DNA from: Helicobacter macacae MIT 99-5501
Lineage (GTDB): Bacteria; Campylobacterota; Campylobacteria; Campylobacterales; Helicobacteraceae
Reading direction: 5' to 3'
Assembly: GCF_000507845.1 (NCBI RefSeq)
Contig: NZ_KI669454.1
Span: forward strand, 1,280,746-1,344,745
DNA length: 64,000 nucleotides
Shown here: in pieces, positions 1 to 9,190 of the stretch
How the letters are laid out: each line of letters starts with the position of its first letter
Position numbering within the stretch: the first letter of the stretch is position 1
The notes under the pieces: generated by a model
What the model was told of the DNA's origin: nothing
The model's database searches: none
The model's input: only the letters and a program-made list of their open reading frames with translations
Program-made: the position numbers and the translations under genes

Positions 1-41
1 CACAAAAGGATTCCCAAGTGCCTGCGCTCCAAAAAATCATA

Positions 42-104
42 CTTCAAAAAACCCTGCTTCAAAAAGCCACATTTCAAAAACATTGTCCTCAAAAATATTA
101 GTTT
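42..104 (+). repeat. Imperfect 15-bp tandem repeat at the 5' end of folK
   Basis: About four degenerate copies of a 15-bp unit with core TTCAAAAA start at 42, 57, 72 and 87, and looser TTCAAA words continue to about 150. Fifteen bases are five codons, so the repeat is in frame with folK and would encode a Ser-Lys-rich N-terminal stretch. The frame stays open to the left edge of the window, so the repeat may lie inside a longer coding region. Function is unknown. Confidence 0.6.
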
Positions 105-628
105 CAATGCCTTCAAAATCTCTAGCTTCAAAGGCTTCAAAATCTGTCGTTTTAGGCATAGGTGCAAATATCGGCACGCAAGATAAAATCTTGGCTAGAT
201 TTTGGCATTTGCTTTGCTTTTTTGCTTCACATTCTAGGATTTTTGGCATTTCTACAAGCCCGATTTATCGCAATCCCCCCTTTGGCTACGCCAATCAAGC
301 GCATTTTTATAATGCGCTTGTAACTCTTAGCACCTCGCTTAGCCTTTTGCAAATCTACGCGCTTGTGTTTTATGCCGAGCGAAAATTTGGACGAGTGCGC
401 AAAAGGGAATTTAAAAACGCACCAAGAATGATTGATATTGATATTATTTTTTATAGCGATTGTATCTTTAGGGCGAAATATCTCACGCTTCCGCACCCTA
501 GCTATCACAACCGCGCAAGCGTGCTGATACCTATGCTTTGCTTACTATATCAGCAAGGCAAAATGCAAAGATACGCTTGCAAAATTACAAAATCCAAAGA
601 TTTAAGGCAAAATAAGGGGCAAAAATGA
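83..628 (+). CDS. folK: 2-amino-4-hydroxy-6-hydroxymethyldihydropteridine pyrophosphokinase (HPPK)
   Basis: HPPK transfers pyrophosphate from ATP to 6-hydroxymethyl-7,8-dihydropterin in cytoplasmic folate synthesis. The protein shows the family start GIGANIG near residue 25, the signature NAPRMIDIDIIFY in the middle and the LPHPSYHNRASVLIPM end motif. The start is uncertain. TTG at 83 and ATG at 107 both lack a clear ribosome binding site, and the frame is open to the window edge through a Ser-Lys repeat, so the gene may begin outside the window. The stop overlaps the flhF start as ATGA. In Helicobacter pylori folK also sits just upstream of flhF (from memory), which supports the call. Confidence 0.88.
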   Translation: MSSKILVSMPSKSLASKASKSVVLGIGANIGTQDKILARFWHLLCFFASHSRIFGISTSPIYRNPPFGYANQAHFYNALVTLSTSLSLLQIYALVFYAERKFGRVRKREFKNAPRMIDIDIIFYSDCIFRAKYLTLPHPSYHNRASVLIPMLCLLYQQGKMQRYACKITKSKDLRQNKGQK

Positions 629-2409
629 AAACTTTTACTTTTAGTGGAGAAACTCCTGCAGAAGCACTAAAAAAAGCTAGAGACGCGCTAGGCGATGACG
701 CGATGATAATCCAAACCAAAGAAGTTCGCAAAAAATCGCTAAACCAAGCAGGACTATACGAACTCGTGGTGGGGGTAAGTGATGAAATGGCTTTAGGCAA
801 TGGTATGGATTCTCTCCAAAATGTGCAAGCCCAAGATACAGAAAACATAGAATCCCTGCCCAAAAACAGCATAAAGCGCAGGCTTAGCGAAATACAAGAG
901 CGAGAGTTTGCCGAGAAAAAACGACAAAAAAATCTAAGCAAAATGCTAGATGATGATGTAACCATACAGCTTTCAGACGCAGTGCGAGAAATCCGCGAAG
1001 TAATGGGCACACCAAGCCCTGTAAACACAGCCAACAAAAGGCGTGGTAAAAAAAGCGAAAAACTCATCTTGCCCCAAACCTCACAAATCGAGCTACGCGA
1101 GGAAGAGGAGGAAGTGCAAGACACGCAAACATATAGCCAACTAGAAGAGCAAAATCTGGCAAATGTGGAAAGCACAGATGATGAGTATGGATTTGACTTT
1201 GGCGGCGATTATGAAGCAAATGACTTTGGCAAGGCAAATGCCTACGCACAAGCAAGGGCGTATAACACCCTAGAATCTATCCAAAATATCAGCCAAAATC
1301 TAAACAATGAAAAGCAGATTGCACCAAAAAAGATAAGCCCCAAAATCATATCAAAAGACAACAAAGAAGCCCTAAAAAGTGCGCTAAAAAAAATCAAAAA
1401 TGCACGCACGCAAGGCGAGCAGCAAGCTGGACAAGCCCTGCTAGACACCATAGAATCAAAGCAAGCAAACTCTCAAGCAAGCCTAGAATCTGGCGCGTTT
1501 AAAGACATTTATAGCGAGCTAAAATCCCTAAATGACAAAATCAAACTTATCCAAAACACGCTTTGGGAGGAGAAGCGTCCAAGTATGGGCATAGAAGTGC
1601 CAAAAGAGTTTGCCGAAATCTATCGCATAGCCAAAGCAAGCGGTATGAATAAAGACCATATCGAAGAGATTATGCGCTTAAGTTTAGAATTTATGCCACT
1701 GAAGATGCGCTCACAAAGTGCGACTATCAAGCGATATTTCCGCGAAGTGATGAGGAAAATGATATATTGCCGCAAAGAAAGTGGTGTAGGCAAAAAAATA
1801 ATGATGTTTGTAGGACCCACAGGAGTTGGCAAAACCACCACTATCGCAAAGCTAGCGGCTAGATTTTCACAGATTTTGCCACAAAAAAAGAAAGTAGGTA
1901 TCATCACGCTAGATGATTACCGCATAGGTGCTATGGAGCAGCTTGCTTGGTATGCTCGCAAAATGCGGCTAAGTATCGACTCTGTAAGCGAGCCAAGCGA
2001 TTTTTTGAACAAAATCGAAGCGATAAGGTATTGTGATTATATACTTATCGACACTGCTGGGCATTCTCAATACGATAAGCAAAAGATAAACGCGCTTAAA
2101 AAGTTTGTCAAAAATGACGAATATAAGATAGATGTAACGCTCGTGCTATCAGCTAGCACCAAGTATGAGGACTTAAAAGACGCTTACTCCTCGTTTGGCG
2201 AGCTAGAGATAGATACGCTTATCTTTAGCAAACTTGATGAAGCACGCGGGCTTGGCAATATATTTTCCCTCGTCTATGAGACAAAAAAGCCCATAAGCTA
2301 CCTATGCGTAGGGCAGGAAGTGCCAAGCGATGTGATTGTAGCAGACAATAATTATCTCGCCGATTGTTTGATGGGCGGGTTTTTTTACCCTGATAAGGAA
2401 ACAAAATGA
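625..2409 (+). CDS. flhF: Flagellar biosynthesis SRP-family GTPase FlhF
   Basis: FlhF is the SRP-like GTPase that places and helps assemble polar flagella. The 594-residue protein starts with the typical FlhF basic segment (MKTFTFSGETPAEAL) and has a long, charged, low-complexity middle (about 100-310). It ends in an NG GTPase domain: P-loop GPTGVGKTT near 394-402, DTAG near 475, SKLDEARGLG near 534. ATG at 625 overlaps the folK stop, and the gene's own stop overlaps flhG by four bases, so translation is probably coupled. The middle region is longer and more acidic than I expect for the family. It carries recurrent AGAATCTA words seen across this genome. Confidence 0.96.
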   Translation: MKTFTFSGETPAEALKKARDALGDDAMIIQTKEVRKKSLNQAGLYELVVGVSDEMALGNGMDSLQNVQAQDTENIESLPKNSIKRRLSEIQEREFAEKKRQKNLSKMLDDDVTIQLSDAVREIREVMGTPSPVNTANKRRGKKSEKLILPQTSQIELREEEEEVQDTQTYSQLEEQNLANVESTDDEYGFDFGGDYEANDFGKANAYAQARAYNTLESIQNISQNLNNEKQIAPKKISPKIISKDNKEALKSALKKIKNARTQGEQQAGQALLDTIESKQANSQASLESGAFKDIYSELKSLNDKIKLIQNTLWEEKRPSMGIEVPKEFAEIYRIAKASGMNKDHIEEIMRLSLEFMPLKMRSQSATIKRYFREVMRKMIYCRKESGVGKKIMMFVGPTGVGKTTTIAKLAARFSQILPQKKKVGIITLDDYRIGAMEQLAWYARKMRLSIDSVSEPSDFLNKIEAIRYCDYILIDTAGHSQYDKQKINALKKFVKNDEYKIDVTLVLSASTKYEDLKDAYSSFGELEIDTLIFSKLDEARGLGNIFSLVYETKKPISYLCVGQEVPSDVIVADNNYLADCLMGGFFYPDKETK

Positions 2410-3260
2410 ATCAAGCACACAACTTAGAATCTATGATGAAATCCCCTAGAAAAACTACGGCGAAGTTTATCGCCGTTACTTCAGGCAAGGGAGGTGTGGG
2501 GAAGTCAAATATCTCGGCAAACCTTGCATATTGCCTACACAAAATGGGCTATCGCGTGGGGGTGTTTGACGCGGATATTGGGCTAGCGAACTTGGACTTA
2601 ATCTTTGGTGTAAAGACAGAAAAAAATATTTTGCACGCACTAAAAGGCGAAGTGGATTTTAGAGAAGTCATCTATGAAATAGAGAACGGACTTTACCTCA
2701 TACCGGGGGATAGCGGGGAGGAGATTTTGCGATATTCTTCTACAAATATGATTGAGGATTTTGCGGGGGATACGGATATTTGGAATCTATTTGATTATGT
2801 AGTGGTAGATACAGGTGCGGGGATAAGCAATATGACACAAGCATTTTTGCGCGCAAGTGATTATATCATCGTAATCACAACTCCAGAGCCCTCATCAAAA
2901 ACCGATGCCTACGCTATGCTAAAGGTAAATTCTAAATTCACAAATGAATGTATGATGCTTGTAAATATGGCAAACACGCAAACACAGATTACCCAAGTGT
3001 TTGACACGATTTACAAAGTCGCTCAAAAAAATATCCCGGGTTTGCGCTTGCAGCTTTTGGGTGGATTTACCGTAAATAACGCCCTTAAGCAAGCGATTTT
3101 GCGCAGAAAAATAATGTGTAAAGTTGAGCCAAATAATATTTTTTCTACCGCTATGCAGACAATCGCAAAAAGGCTTGTCGATAAAATGGAACATAATATG
3201 CTTGAAAAACCAACAGAAACCGTTGGGAGTTTCTTTAAGCGGATTTTGGGCTATTTGTAG
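2406..3260 (+). CDS. flhG: MinD-like ATPase FlhG (YlxH)
   Basis: FlhG is a ParA/MinD-type ATPase that partners FlhF and limits flagellar number. In Campylobacterota it is also linked to division-site control. The 284-residue protein has the deviant Walker A motif SGKGGVGKSN near residues 26-34, switch I DADIGLANLD, and VDTGAGIS as the Walker B/switch II region. The C-terminus is amphipathic (KRLVDKMEH...FFKRILGYL), as expected for a membrane-targeting helix. It starts within the flhF stop (ATGA), and the order flhF-flhG-fliA-fliM-fliY is the conserved Helicobacter arrangement. Confidence 0.95.
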   Translation: MNQAHNLESMMKSPRKTTAKFIAVTSGKGGVGKSNISANLAYCLHKMGYRVGVFDADIGLANLDLIFGVKTEKNILHALKGEVDFREVIYEIENGLYLIPGDSGEEILRYSSTNMIEDFAGDTDIWNLFDYVVVDTGAGISNMTQAFLRASDYIIVITTPEPSSKTDAYAMLKVNSKFTNECMMLVNMANTQTQITQVFDTIYKVAQKNIPGLRLQLLGGFTVNNALKQAILRRKIMCKVEPNNIFSTAMQTIAKRLVDKMEHNMLEKPTETVGSFFKRILGYL

Positions 3261-3449
3261 GATTTTATTAAGTGTTTTCTTAAGGGTTTCAAAGAGCGTG
3301 CTTCAAGCACTTCTATAATCCCAAAGATAAGATTCTAAGCAGGAGTTTTTAGAGTAGTTTTTTATGCTAGTGCTTGTTTCTAGCAATCTTGCGATAAAAT
3401 CTTTTCCAAACAAGTGAGAAAATCCAGTAAATACCATTAAAGGGCAAAA

Positions 3450-3839
3450 ATGCGTCTCTCAAACTTTATCAATCTCTCTGTTGTCGCGGGATTTTTCATC
3501 GGACTAACGATAGGGTTGGTAAAATTTGATGAGCCTGAACTTATTTTGTTTCTTCTTATTATCGTTACGATATGTATGTATCTCATCTCTCTCACTATGG
3601 CAGCAGTTTATACTTATATCCAAGACCCCAAACCTAGCTCTATGCTTACAAATAAAGACTACATTGAGCAACAGCTTGATTATTTTGACGGCGAGTTTGA
3701 CCATACGGAGAAAGAAGCTAGAGCGATTGCGCGATTTATCGCTAGCTTTGAGCTAAGCGAGGAGCAAGAGACTATTGCACAAACAGCACAAAATGCCCCA
3801 GCCAACGCCACAAACACCCTTGAGCTAAATCCTGCCTAA
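3450..3839 (+). CDS. Small membrane protein in the flhG-fliA gap
   Basis: A 129-residue protein with two predicted N-terminal membrane segments (roughly 8-25 and 30-55), an acidic soluble region and an Ala/Thr/Asn-rich tail. I recognise no catalytic motif. It occupies the same slot as the short hypothetical gene between ylxH and fliA of H. pylori (HP1033, from memory), so it is probably a conserved part of the motility operon. The start has a nearby AAAGGG ribosome site (aaagggcaaaaatg). A -10-like TAAAAT lies about 55 bases upstream, so a second promoter may serve the fliA part of the operon. Confidence 0.8.
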   Translation: MRLSNFINLSVVAGFFIGLTIGLVKFDEPELILFLLIIVTICMYLISLTMAAVYTYIQDPKPSSMLTNKDYIEQQLDYFDGEFDHTEKEARAIARFIASFELSEEQETIAQTAQNAPANATNTLELNPA

Positions 3840-3857
3840 AAGCGCAAAAGGATTCCC

Positions 3858-4553
3858 GTGATACCACAAGCCTACAAAAACGCCAGCCAAAATAGCCAAG
3901 ATGAGCTAGCCGTAGCCTACTTGCCCGCTGTCAAAGCTATGGCATATCGCATAAAAGAGCGACTACCTGCGCATCTCGAAGTGAGTGAGCTTATCTCTAT
4001 CGGCACGGAGGAGCTACTAAAGCTAGCAAGGCGATATGATGAAAATCTAAATGATTCTTTTTGGGGCTATGCAAAATCTCGTGTGTATGGGGCTATGCTT
4101 GACTATCTGCGTGCGCTTGATGTCGTCTCGCGTTCTTCGCGCAAGCTTATCAAAGCCATTGATGCAGAAGTCAGCAAATATTTTAACGAACACGAGGAAG
4201 AGCCAAGTGATGAATACCTTGCAAAAGTGCTAAATGAAAGCGTAGACAAAATCAAAGAAGCAAAAATCGCTTCTGATATTTATGTGCTTGTGCCAATCGA
4301 TGAACAATACAACATTATGGAGCCTACAAATATCATTGATAAACTCGAAAAAGAAGAGCTCGTAGCCAAAATCCAATCCGTGCTAAAAACTTTCCCACAA
4401 CGAGAACAGCTCATAATCCAGCTTTATTTTTTAGAGGAGCTAAGCCTAAGTGAAATCAAAGATATTTTGCATATAACAGAATCTAGGATTTCACAAATTG
4501 CAAAAGAAGTGATAAAAAAGATTCGATTTTCATTAGGAGAACAAAATGGCTGA
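3858..4553 (+). CDS. fliA: Flagellar sigma factor FliA (sigma-28)
   Basis: FliA directs RNA polymerase to late flagellar genes. The 231-residue protein shows sigma-70 family region 2 (LPAHLEVSELISIGTEELLKLARRYD, then SFWGYAKSRVYGAMLDYLR). Region 4 ends in a helix-turn-helix (LSLSEIKDILHITESRISQIAKEVIKKIR). The start is GTG at 3858, 18 bases after the preceding stop. The last eight bases overlap fliM, so translation of the two is likely coupled. Length and motif order are normal for the family. Confidence 0.96.
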   Translation: MIPQAYKNASQNSQDELAVAYLPAVKAMAYRIKERLPAHLEVSELISIGTEELLKLARRYDENLNDSFWGYAKSRVYGAMLDYLRALDVVSRSSRKLIKAIDAEVSKYFNEHEEEPSDEYLAKVLNESVDKIKEAKIASDIYVLVPIDEQYNIMEPTNIIDKLEKEELVAKIQSVLKTFPQREQLIIQLYFLEELSLSEIKDILHITESRISQIAKEVIKKIRFSLGEQNG

Positions 4554-5616
4554 TATACTAAGTCAAGAAGAGATAGACGCCCTCCTAGAAGCAGTCGATG
4601 ATGGCAAAGATGATGATACGCTTAGTCGTAGCGACATACTTCCGCAGCGACAAGTAACGCTATATGACTTCAAGCGACCAAACCGCGTAAGCAAAGAGCA
4701 GCTTCGCGCTTTTCGCTCTATCCACGACAAAATGGCGCGTGCACTCTCTAGCCAGATTTCAGCGGTTATGCGCTCTATCGTGGAGATTCAGCTCCATAGC
4801 GTAGACCAGATGACTTATGGCGAGTTTTTGATGAGCTTGCCAAGCCCTACGAGTTTTAATGTTTTCTCGATGAAGCCACTTGATGGCACGGGCGTGCTAG
4901 AGATAAATCCTAGCATTGTGTTTCCTATGATTGATAGACTTTTGGGAGGCAAGGGCGACCCTTATGACAATTCACGCGAGTTTAGCGACATTGAGATAAA
5001 CCTGCTTGATACGATTTTGCGACAAGTGATGCAGACACTAAAAGAAGCGTGGAGCTCTATAACAGATATGTATCCAAGCATTGATGCAAAAGAATCAAGC
5101 CCAAATGTCGTGCAGATTGTCGCGCAAAACGAAATCGTAATAATGGTGGTAATGGAGCTTATCATAGGGCATTCTAGCGGTATGATAAACTTTTGTTATC
5201 CCGTCATCTCACTAGAATCAATTTTGCCTAGACTTGGTAGCCGAGATGTAAATCTAGGCGAGACAAACTCCAAAAAATCACGCAACAAAGAGCTACAAGC
5301 CCTAATCGGTGGTGCAGATGTGGGCGTAGAAGCATTTATCGGTGGGACAAATCTCACGCTAAAAGAAGTGCTAGACTTGCAAGTAGGCGATGTGATACGA
5401 CTAAACGAACCTGCGAGCGATGATGTCATCGTAAGCATTGATGGGCGTGAAAAATATCGCGCAAATATTGGCTTGCAAAGATTCCGCAAATCTATCAAAA
5501 TCCAAGAAGAAATCCTAACCGAAAAAGACAAAGTCAAAGAGCTTCTTGAAATGCTTGAAACACAGCGCAAAAACAAAATCGAAGATGCCGAAAATGAGGA
5601 AGAAGAAGAGGATTAA
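4546..5616 (+). CDS. fliM: Flagellar motor switch protein FliM
   Basis: FliM forms the C-ring wall that binds CheY-P and reverses motor rotation. The 356-residue protein begins with the CheY-binding helix LSQEEIDALLEAV, followed by the CheC-like middle domain (about 50-230). It closes with a FliN-like SpoA domain (LTLKEVLDLQVGDVIRLNEP, then GREKYRANIGLQ) and an acidic tail. The start is fixed by the ribosome site AGGAG eight bases upstream, inside the fliA end. fliY follows, as in H. pylori, giving the FliM/FliY/FliN type of switch. Confidence 0.97.
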   Translation: MADILSQEEIDALLEAVDDGKDDDTLSRSDILPQRQVTLYDFKRPNRVSKEQLRAFRSIHDKMARALSSQISAVMRSIVEIQLHSVDQMTYGEFLMSLPSPTSFNVFSMKPLDGTGVLEINPSIVFPMIDRLLGGKGDPYDNSREFSDIEINLLDTILRQVMQTLKEAWSSITDMYPSIDAKESSPNVVQIVAQNEIVIMVVMELIIGHSSGMINFCYPVISLESILPRLGSRDVNLGETNSKKSRNKELQALIGGADVGVEAFIGGTNLTLKEVLDLQVGDVIRLNEPASDDVIVSIDGREKYRANIGLQRFRKSIKIQEEILTEKDKVKELLEMLETQRKNKIEDAENEEEEED

Positions 5617-5631
5617 AAAAGGAAAACCAAA

Positions 5632-5745
5632 ATGAATCCAAAAAAGATTTTGATAAAATCAAAAAGCCATAACCGCACGCATAATCACAAGCATAGCACC
5701 ACCCAAAAAGCCAAAATCAAAAAAGCCAAAAAGGAGGAAGCATAA
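5632..5745 (+). CDS. Possible 37-residue basic peptide between fliM and fliY
   Basis: An ATG at 5632, nine bases after an AAAGGA ribosome site, opens a 37-codon frame rich in Lys, His, Thr and Asn. It ends at TAA directly abutting the fliY ATG, and the fliY ribosome site AGGAGG lies inside it. The arrangement would suit a leader whose translation couples fliM to fliY. The composition is low-complexity and could be chance in A-rich DNA. No family is recognised. Confidence 0.3.
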   Translation: MNPKKILIKSKSHNRTHNHKHSTTQKAKIKKAKKEEA

Positions 5746-6576
5746 ATGGATAGCCCATTTTTTAAGCTACTCATACAAGAGACTATTTCTACGATTGAGG
5801 GCTTGACAGGCAATGCACCAAGCGTAGAATTCAAAAGAGGTGGCAGTGTCAATGATATTGTAAGCACATTTCCTTGTGCATTTACCACGATAAATGTCAG
5901 TGGCGATGTGAGCGCAAAAGCAGGGATTATAACGCCTATTGAGCTTGTAACAGCACTAAGTGATTTGATGCTAGGTGGCGAGGGGAATAGCCAAAGCGAG
6001 GCTACAAACGATGATTTGGACGCCACAAAAGAGATAAATTCTAATGTCTTTGGCGCGATAGCTACTTCACTAAAATCTCAAGGCGATTTGCCAAATCTAG
6101 ATTTTGAAATAGTAGGAATTGAAGTGATAGATGACGCTTCAAAGCTAGCGGATTTTAGCAACGCCTATGAGCTATCTTTCTCGCTAAATAGAGCAAACTC
6201 TAGCTATGTGGGGCTTATCTCAAAAGAGCTAGTGCCTTACTTTGAGGGAGGGAGTGCTAGCCCTGCAGCTAGCGCAGGAGGGGCTCACCCTGCCCTAAGC
6301 CCAGAAGAAATCCGCAATATCGGTATGCTACTTGATGTAAACCTAACCGTCAAAGTCCGCATAGGGCAAAAGAAAATGCTACTAAAAGATGTCATCTCTA
6401 TGGATATAGGCAGTGTCGTAGAGCTAAATCAGCTTGCAAATGACCCGCTAGAAGTGCTTATCGACAACAAAGTCATAGCCAAAGGCGAAGTAGTCATAGT
6501 CGATGGAAACTTCGGCATACAAATCACAGATATTGGCACAAAGCGCGAACGACTAGAACAGCTAAGGGGCGTGTGA
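5746..6576 (+). CDS. fliY: Flagellar motor switch protein FliY
   Basis: FliY joins a CheC-like domain to a FliN-type C-ring domain. Residues about 1-180 carry the FliY/CheC-like region (LIQETISTIEGLTG near the start, TPIELVTALSDLMLGGEG near 65-80). Residues about 195-275 carry the SpoA/FliN domain (LLDVNLTVKVRIGQKKMLLKDV, then DNKVIAKGEVVIVDGNFGIQI). The 276-residue length fits the Helicobacter form. AGGAGG nine bases before ATG 5746 fixes the start. It is the last clear flagellar gene of this operon. Confidence 0.93.
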   Translation: MDSPFFKLLIQETISTIEGLTGNAPSVEFKRGGSVNDIVSTFPCAFTTINVSGDVSAKAGIITPIELVTALSDLMLGGEGNSQSEATNDDLDATKEINSNVFGAIATSLKSQGDLPNLDFEIVGIEVIDDASKLADFSNAYELSFSLNRANSSYVGLISKELVPYFEGGSASPAASAGGAHPALSPEEIRNIGMLLDVNLTVKVRIGQKKMLLKDVISMDIGSVVELNQLANDPLEVLIDNKVIAKGEVVIVDGNFGIQITDIGTKRERLEQLRGV

Positions 6577-6600
6577 TAAGCAGCACAAAGGCAAACATAT

Positions 6601-7047
6601 ATGAGAAAAATACCAGCGCATTTTTCGCTAGCTATGGCTGTTTTTAGCGATGATTTAAGTGGAGATTTATCAAGTGATTTAGCCAAAATCCAAAAGTTTT
6701 ATGAGGATTCTAGCCCAAATCCTAATCAAAATTTTAACAAAAACAGCTCGTTAGATTGCCCTACCACACAAGCCCAAATCATAGACATTCGCCAGCCACA
6801 AGACTACAAGCAAAAGCACATAAAAGGTGCAAAAAATATCAGTGATTTTGAAAGCCTATCACGCGAGATTTTATCTAATCCAAATATAAAGTTTCTGCTT
6901 CACTGCTACTCGGGCTACACTGTGGCAATGATAGGAAGCGAGATTGTAGAAATGGGTGCAAAAAATGTATTTTTCTTTGATGAGAGTTTTGAGGATTTGT
7001 ATGCCGCACTAGAGCAAAATCCTAAAAATGAAGTAAAATCCAAATAA
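6601..7047 (+). CDS. Rhodanese-like domain protein
   Basis: A 148-residue protein whose second half is a single rhodanese domain: IIDIRQPQDYKQKHIKGAKNI at about 60-80, then the active-site loop CYSGYT near residue 101, matching the CxxGxT pattern with the catalytic Cys kept. Single-domain rhodaneses carry sulfane sulfur for transfer reactions. The substrate cannot be read from sequence. The first 55 residues are Asp/Ser/Asn-rich and not conserved-looking. There is no signal peptide, so it is probably cytoplasmic. It lies 24 bases after fliY, so it may be co-transcribed with the switch genes. Confidence 0.85.
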   Translation: MRKIPAHFSLAMAVFSDDLSGDLSSDLAKIQKFYEDSSPNPNQNFNKNSSLDCPTTQAQIIDIRQPQDYKQKHIKGAKNISDFESLSREILSNPNIKFLLHCYSGYTVAMIGSEIVEMGAKNVFFFDESFEDLYAALEQNPKNEVKSK

Positions 7048-7093
7048 AAAAAACACCCCGAAAAAATCCCACAAAAAAAATGAGGAAAAAATA

Positions 7094-7912
7094 ATGCCAA
7101 AAACTCCCCAAACTATCATTATCATAGGCTATGGAAATATGGCTAGTGCTATTGCAAGCGCACTAGATAAACAAGGCAAATACACGCTTGAAATCTGTGG
7201 CAGGGATTTTAAAAAAGCACAAGATTTTGTGAAAGAAAACGCACTTAAAAACGCTAAGGCAATAGATTTAATGCTATCAAAAGATTCCCAAAAAGACTCT
7301 GCCACCCAAACAATCAACTTGCAAGATAAAATCGCCCTGCTTTGCATAAAGCCCTATGGACTTTCTAGCTTTAGCTATGAGGGTGTTGCAAAGGGCGCAT
7401 ATAGCACACTTGCAGGGGTAAATATCGCTACATTGTGCTCTTTCATCAAGTCGCAATACTTTGTCAAACTTATGCCAAATGTGGGGGCGAAATATTGCCA
7501 CTCCGCCACAGCAGTGTTTTTATCTAGTGATAATTGCGACTTCAAACAAGAGGCAAAAGAAATAATCCAAAGTTTTGGCAATGCAGTGTTTGTAAATAAT
7601 GAAAGTCTAATTGATAGCGCGATTGCTACAAGTGGCTCTTCTCCCGCTTTTATCGCGCTTGTAGCGCAAAGCCTCATAGATGCGGGCGTGCAAGAGGGGC
7701 TATCTCGCCCTGATTCTCTAGCACTTGTGCGAGAGACTTTTAAGGGATTTGCTTTTCTTTTAGATAGTGCATTGCCCCAAGAGATTATCGAGTCGGTTAC
7801 CACACCAGCAGGCACGACAGCGCAAGGACTAGCAGTGCTAGAATCAAAAGCTGTGCGTGGAGCGTTTCTAAAAGCCTGCAAAGCGAGTGTAAAAAAAGCT
7901 CGCAAAAAATAA
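7094..7912 (+). CDS. proC: Pyrroline-5-carboxylate reductase
   Basis: ProC reduces pyrroline-5-carboxylate to proline with NAD(P)H. The 272-residue protein starts with the Rossmann motif IGYGNMASAIASAL. It ends with the family signature running from GSSPAFIALVAQSLIDAGV to VTTPAGTTAQGLAVLES (about residues 180-255). The start is supported by GAGGAAAAAATAATG. It is 46 bases downstream of the rhodanese gene and 87 bases upstream of trpB on the same strand. Confidence 0.95.
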   Translation: MPKTPQTIIIIGYGNMASAIASALDKQGKYTLEICGRDFKKAQDFVKENALKNAKAIDLMLSKDSQKDSATQTINLQDKIALLCIKPYGLSSFSYEGVAKGAYSTLAGVNIATLCSFIKSQYFVKLMPNVGAKYCHSATAVFLSSDNCDFKQEAKEIIQSFGNAVFVNNESLIDSAIATSGSSPAFIALVAQSLIDAGVQEGLSRPDSLALVRETFKGFAFLLDSALPQEIIESVTTPAGTTAQGLAVLESKAVRGAFLKACKASVKKARKK

Positions 7913-7999
7913 AACCACAAAAAAAACTACACACAAATAAATGCACAAAACAACCAAAATCTACAACAATATCCCTACAAAACAAAGGAGTGTGCCACA

Positions 8000-9190
8000 A
8001 TGAAAGCCATAAATGGATACTTTGGCGAATATGGAGGGCGATTTATCCCAGAAACACTTATGAATGCAGTATTGGAGCTAGAATCTGCCTATGAAACATA
8101 CAAAAACGACAAGGAGTTTAGCACTACACTAAATAGAATGCTAAAAGAATATGTAGGACGCCCTTCATTGCTGTATTTTGCACAAGCTATGAGCAACGAC
8201 TTGGGTGGGGCAAAAATCTACCTAAAAAGAGAGGACTTAAACCACACAGGCTCGCACAAAATCAACAATGTGCTAGGGCAGATTTTGCTTGCGCAAAAAA
8301 TGGGCAAATCTCGTATAATCGCTGAAACGGGAGCAGGACAGCACGGAGTAGCCACCGCCACAGGTGCTGCACTAATGAAAATGGAGTGCGAAATATTTAT
8401 GGGCGAAGAAGACGCCAAAAGACAAACACTAAATGTCTATCGTATGCGACTTTTGGGTGCGAAAGTAAATGTCGTTACAAGCGGGACTTCCACACTAAAA
8501 GACGCAGTAAGCGAAACGATGAGGGAGTGGACCTCACGCATAGATGACACACACTATGTGCTAGGTTCTGTTATGGGACCGCACCCTTTTCCAACGATTG
8601 TGCGGGATTTTCAGAGTGTGATTTCGCGTGAGATAAAATCCCAAATACTCCAAAAAGAGGGTAGATTGCCCGATATTGTGTTAGCTTGTGTGGGTGGTGG
8701 GAGCAATGCTATTGGCGCGTTTTATCACTTTTTGGAGGACTTAGATGTCAATCTTATCGGCATAGAAGCCGCAGGTAAAGGCATAGACACACCAGAAACC
8801 GCTGCAACTATCAGCACGGGCAAAGTAGGCATTTTTCACGGAATGAAATCGTATTTCTGCCAAGATGATTTTGGGCAAATCGCACCTGTGTATAGCATAA
8901 GCGCGGGACTTGACTACCCGGGCATAGGACCAGAGCACGCTTACTTACACGATAGTGGGAGAGTGGATTTTGTGCCTATCGGCGATGATGAAGCGGTAGA
9001 AGCGTTTGAATACCTCTCAAAAATGGAGGGGATAATCCCCGCCATAGAGAGCGCACACGCCCTAGCACACGCCCTAAAAATAGCCCCCAAAATGTCAAAA
9101 GACAAAATAATCGTAGTAAACCTATCAGGTAGAGGGGACAAAGACTGCGCCGCACTAGCAAGATATAGAGGAGAGAAAATCTATGACTAA
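8000..9190 (+). CDS. trpB: Tryptophan synthase beta chain
   Basis: TrpB condenses indole with serine to tryptophan, using PLP. The PLP lysine sits in GSHKINN as Lys87, with the catalytic glutamate in AETGAGQHG as Glu109. The phosphate-binding GGGSNAIG is near 235, and the 396-residue length is standard (the TrpB1 type that pairs with TrpA). AAGGAG ten bases upstream supports the start. Only trpB and trpA are present here, and the rest of the trp pathway is not in this window. The end overlaps trpA by eight bases. Confidence 0.97.
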   Translation: MKAINGYFGEYGGRFIPETLMNAVLELESAYETYKNDKEFSTTLNRMLKEYVGRPSLLYFAQAMSNDLGGAKIYLKREDLNHTGSHKINNVLGQILLAQKMGKSRIIAETGAGQHGVATATGAALMKMECEIFMGEEDAKRQTLNVYRMRLLGAKVNVVTSGTSTLKDAVSETMREWTSRIDDTHYVLGSVMGPHPFPTIVRDFQSVISREIKSQILQKEGRLPDIVLACVGGGSNAIGAFYHFLEDLDVNLIGIEAAGKGIDTPETAATISTGKVGIFHGMKSYFCQDDFGQIAPVYSISAGLDYPGIGPEHAYLHDSGRVDFVPIGDDEAVEAFEYLSKMEGIIPAIESAHALAHALKIAPKMSKDKIIVVNLSGRGDKDCAALARYRGEKIYD

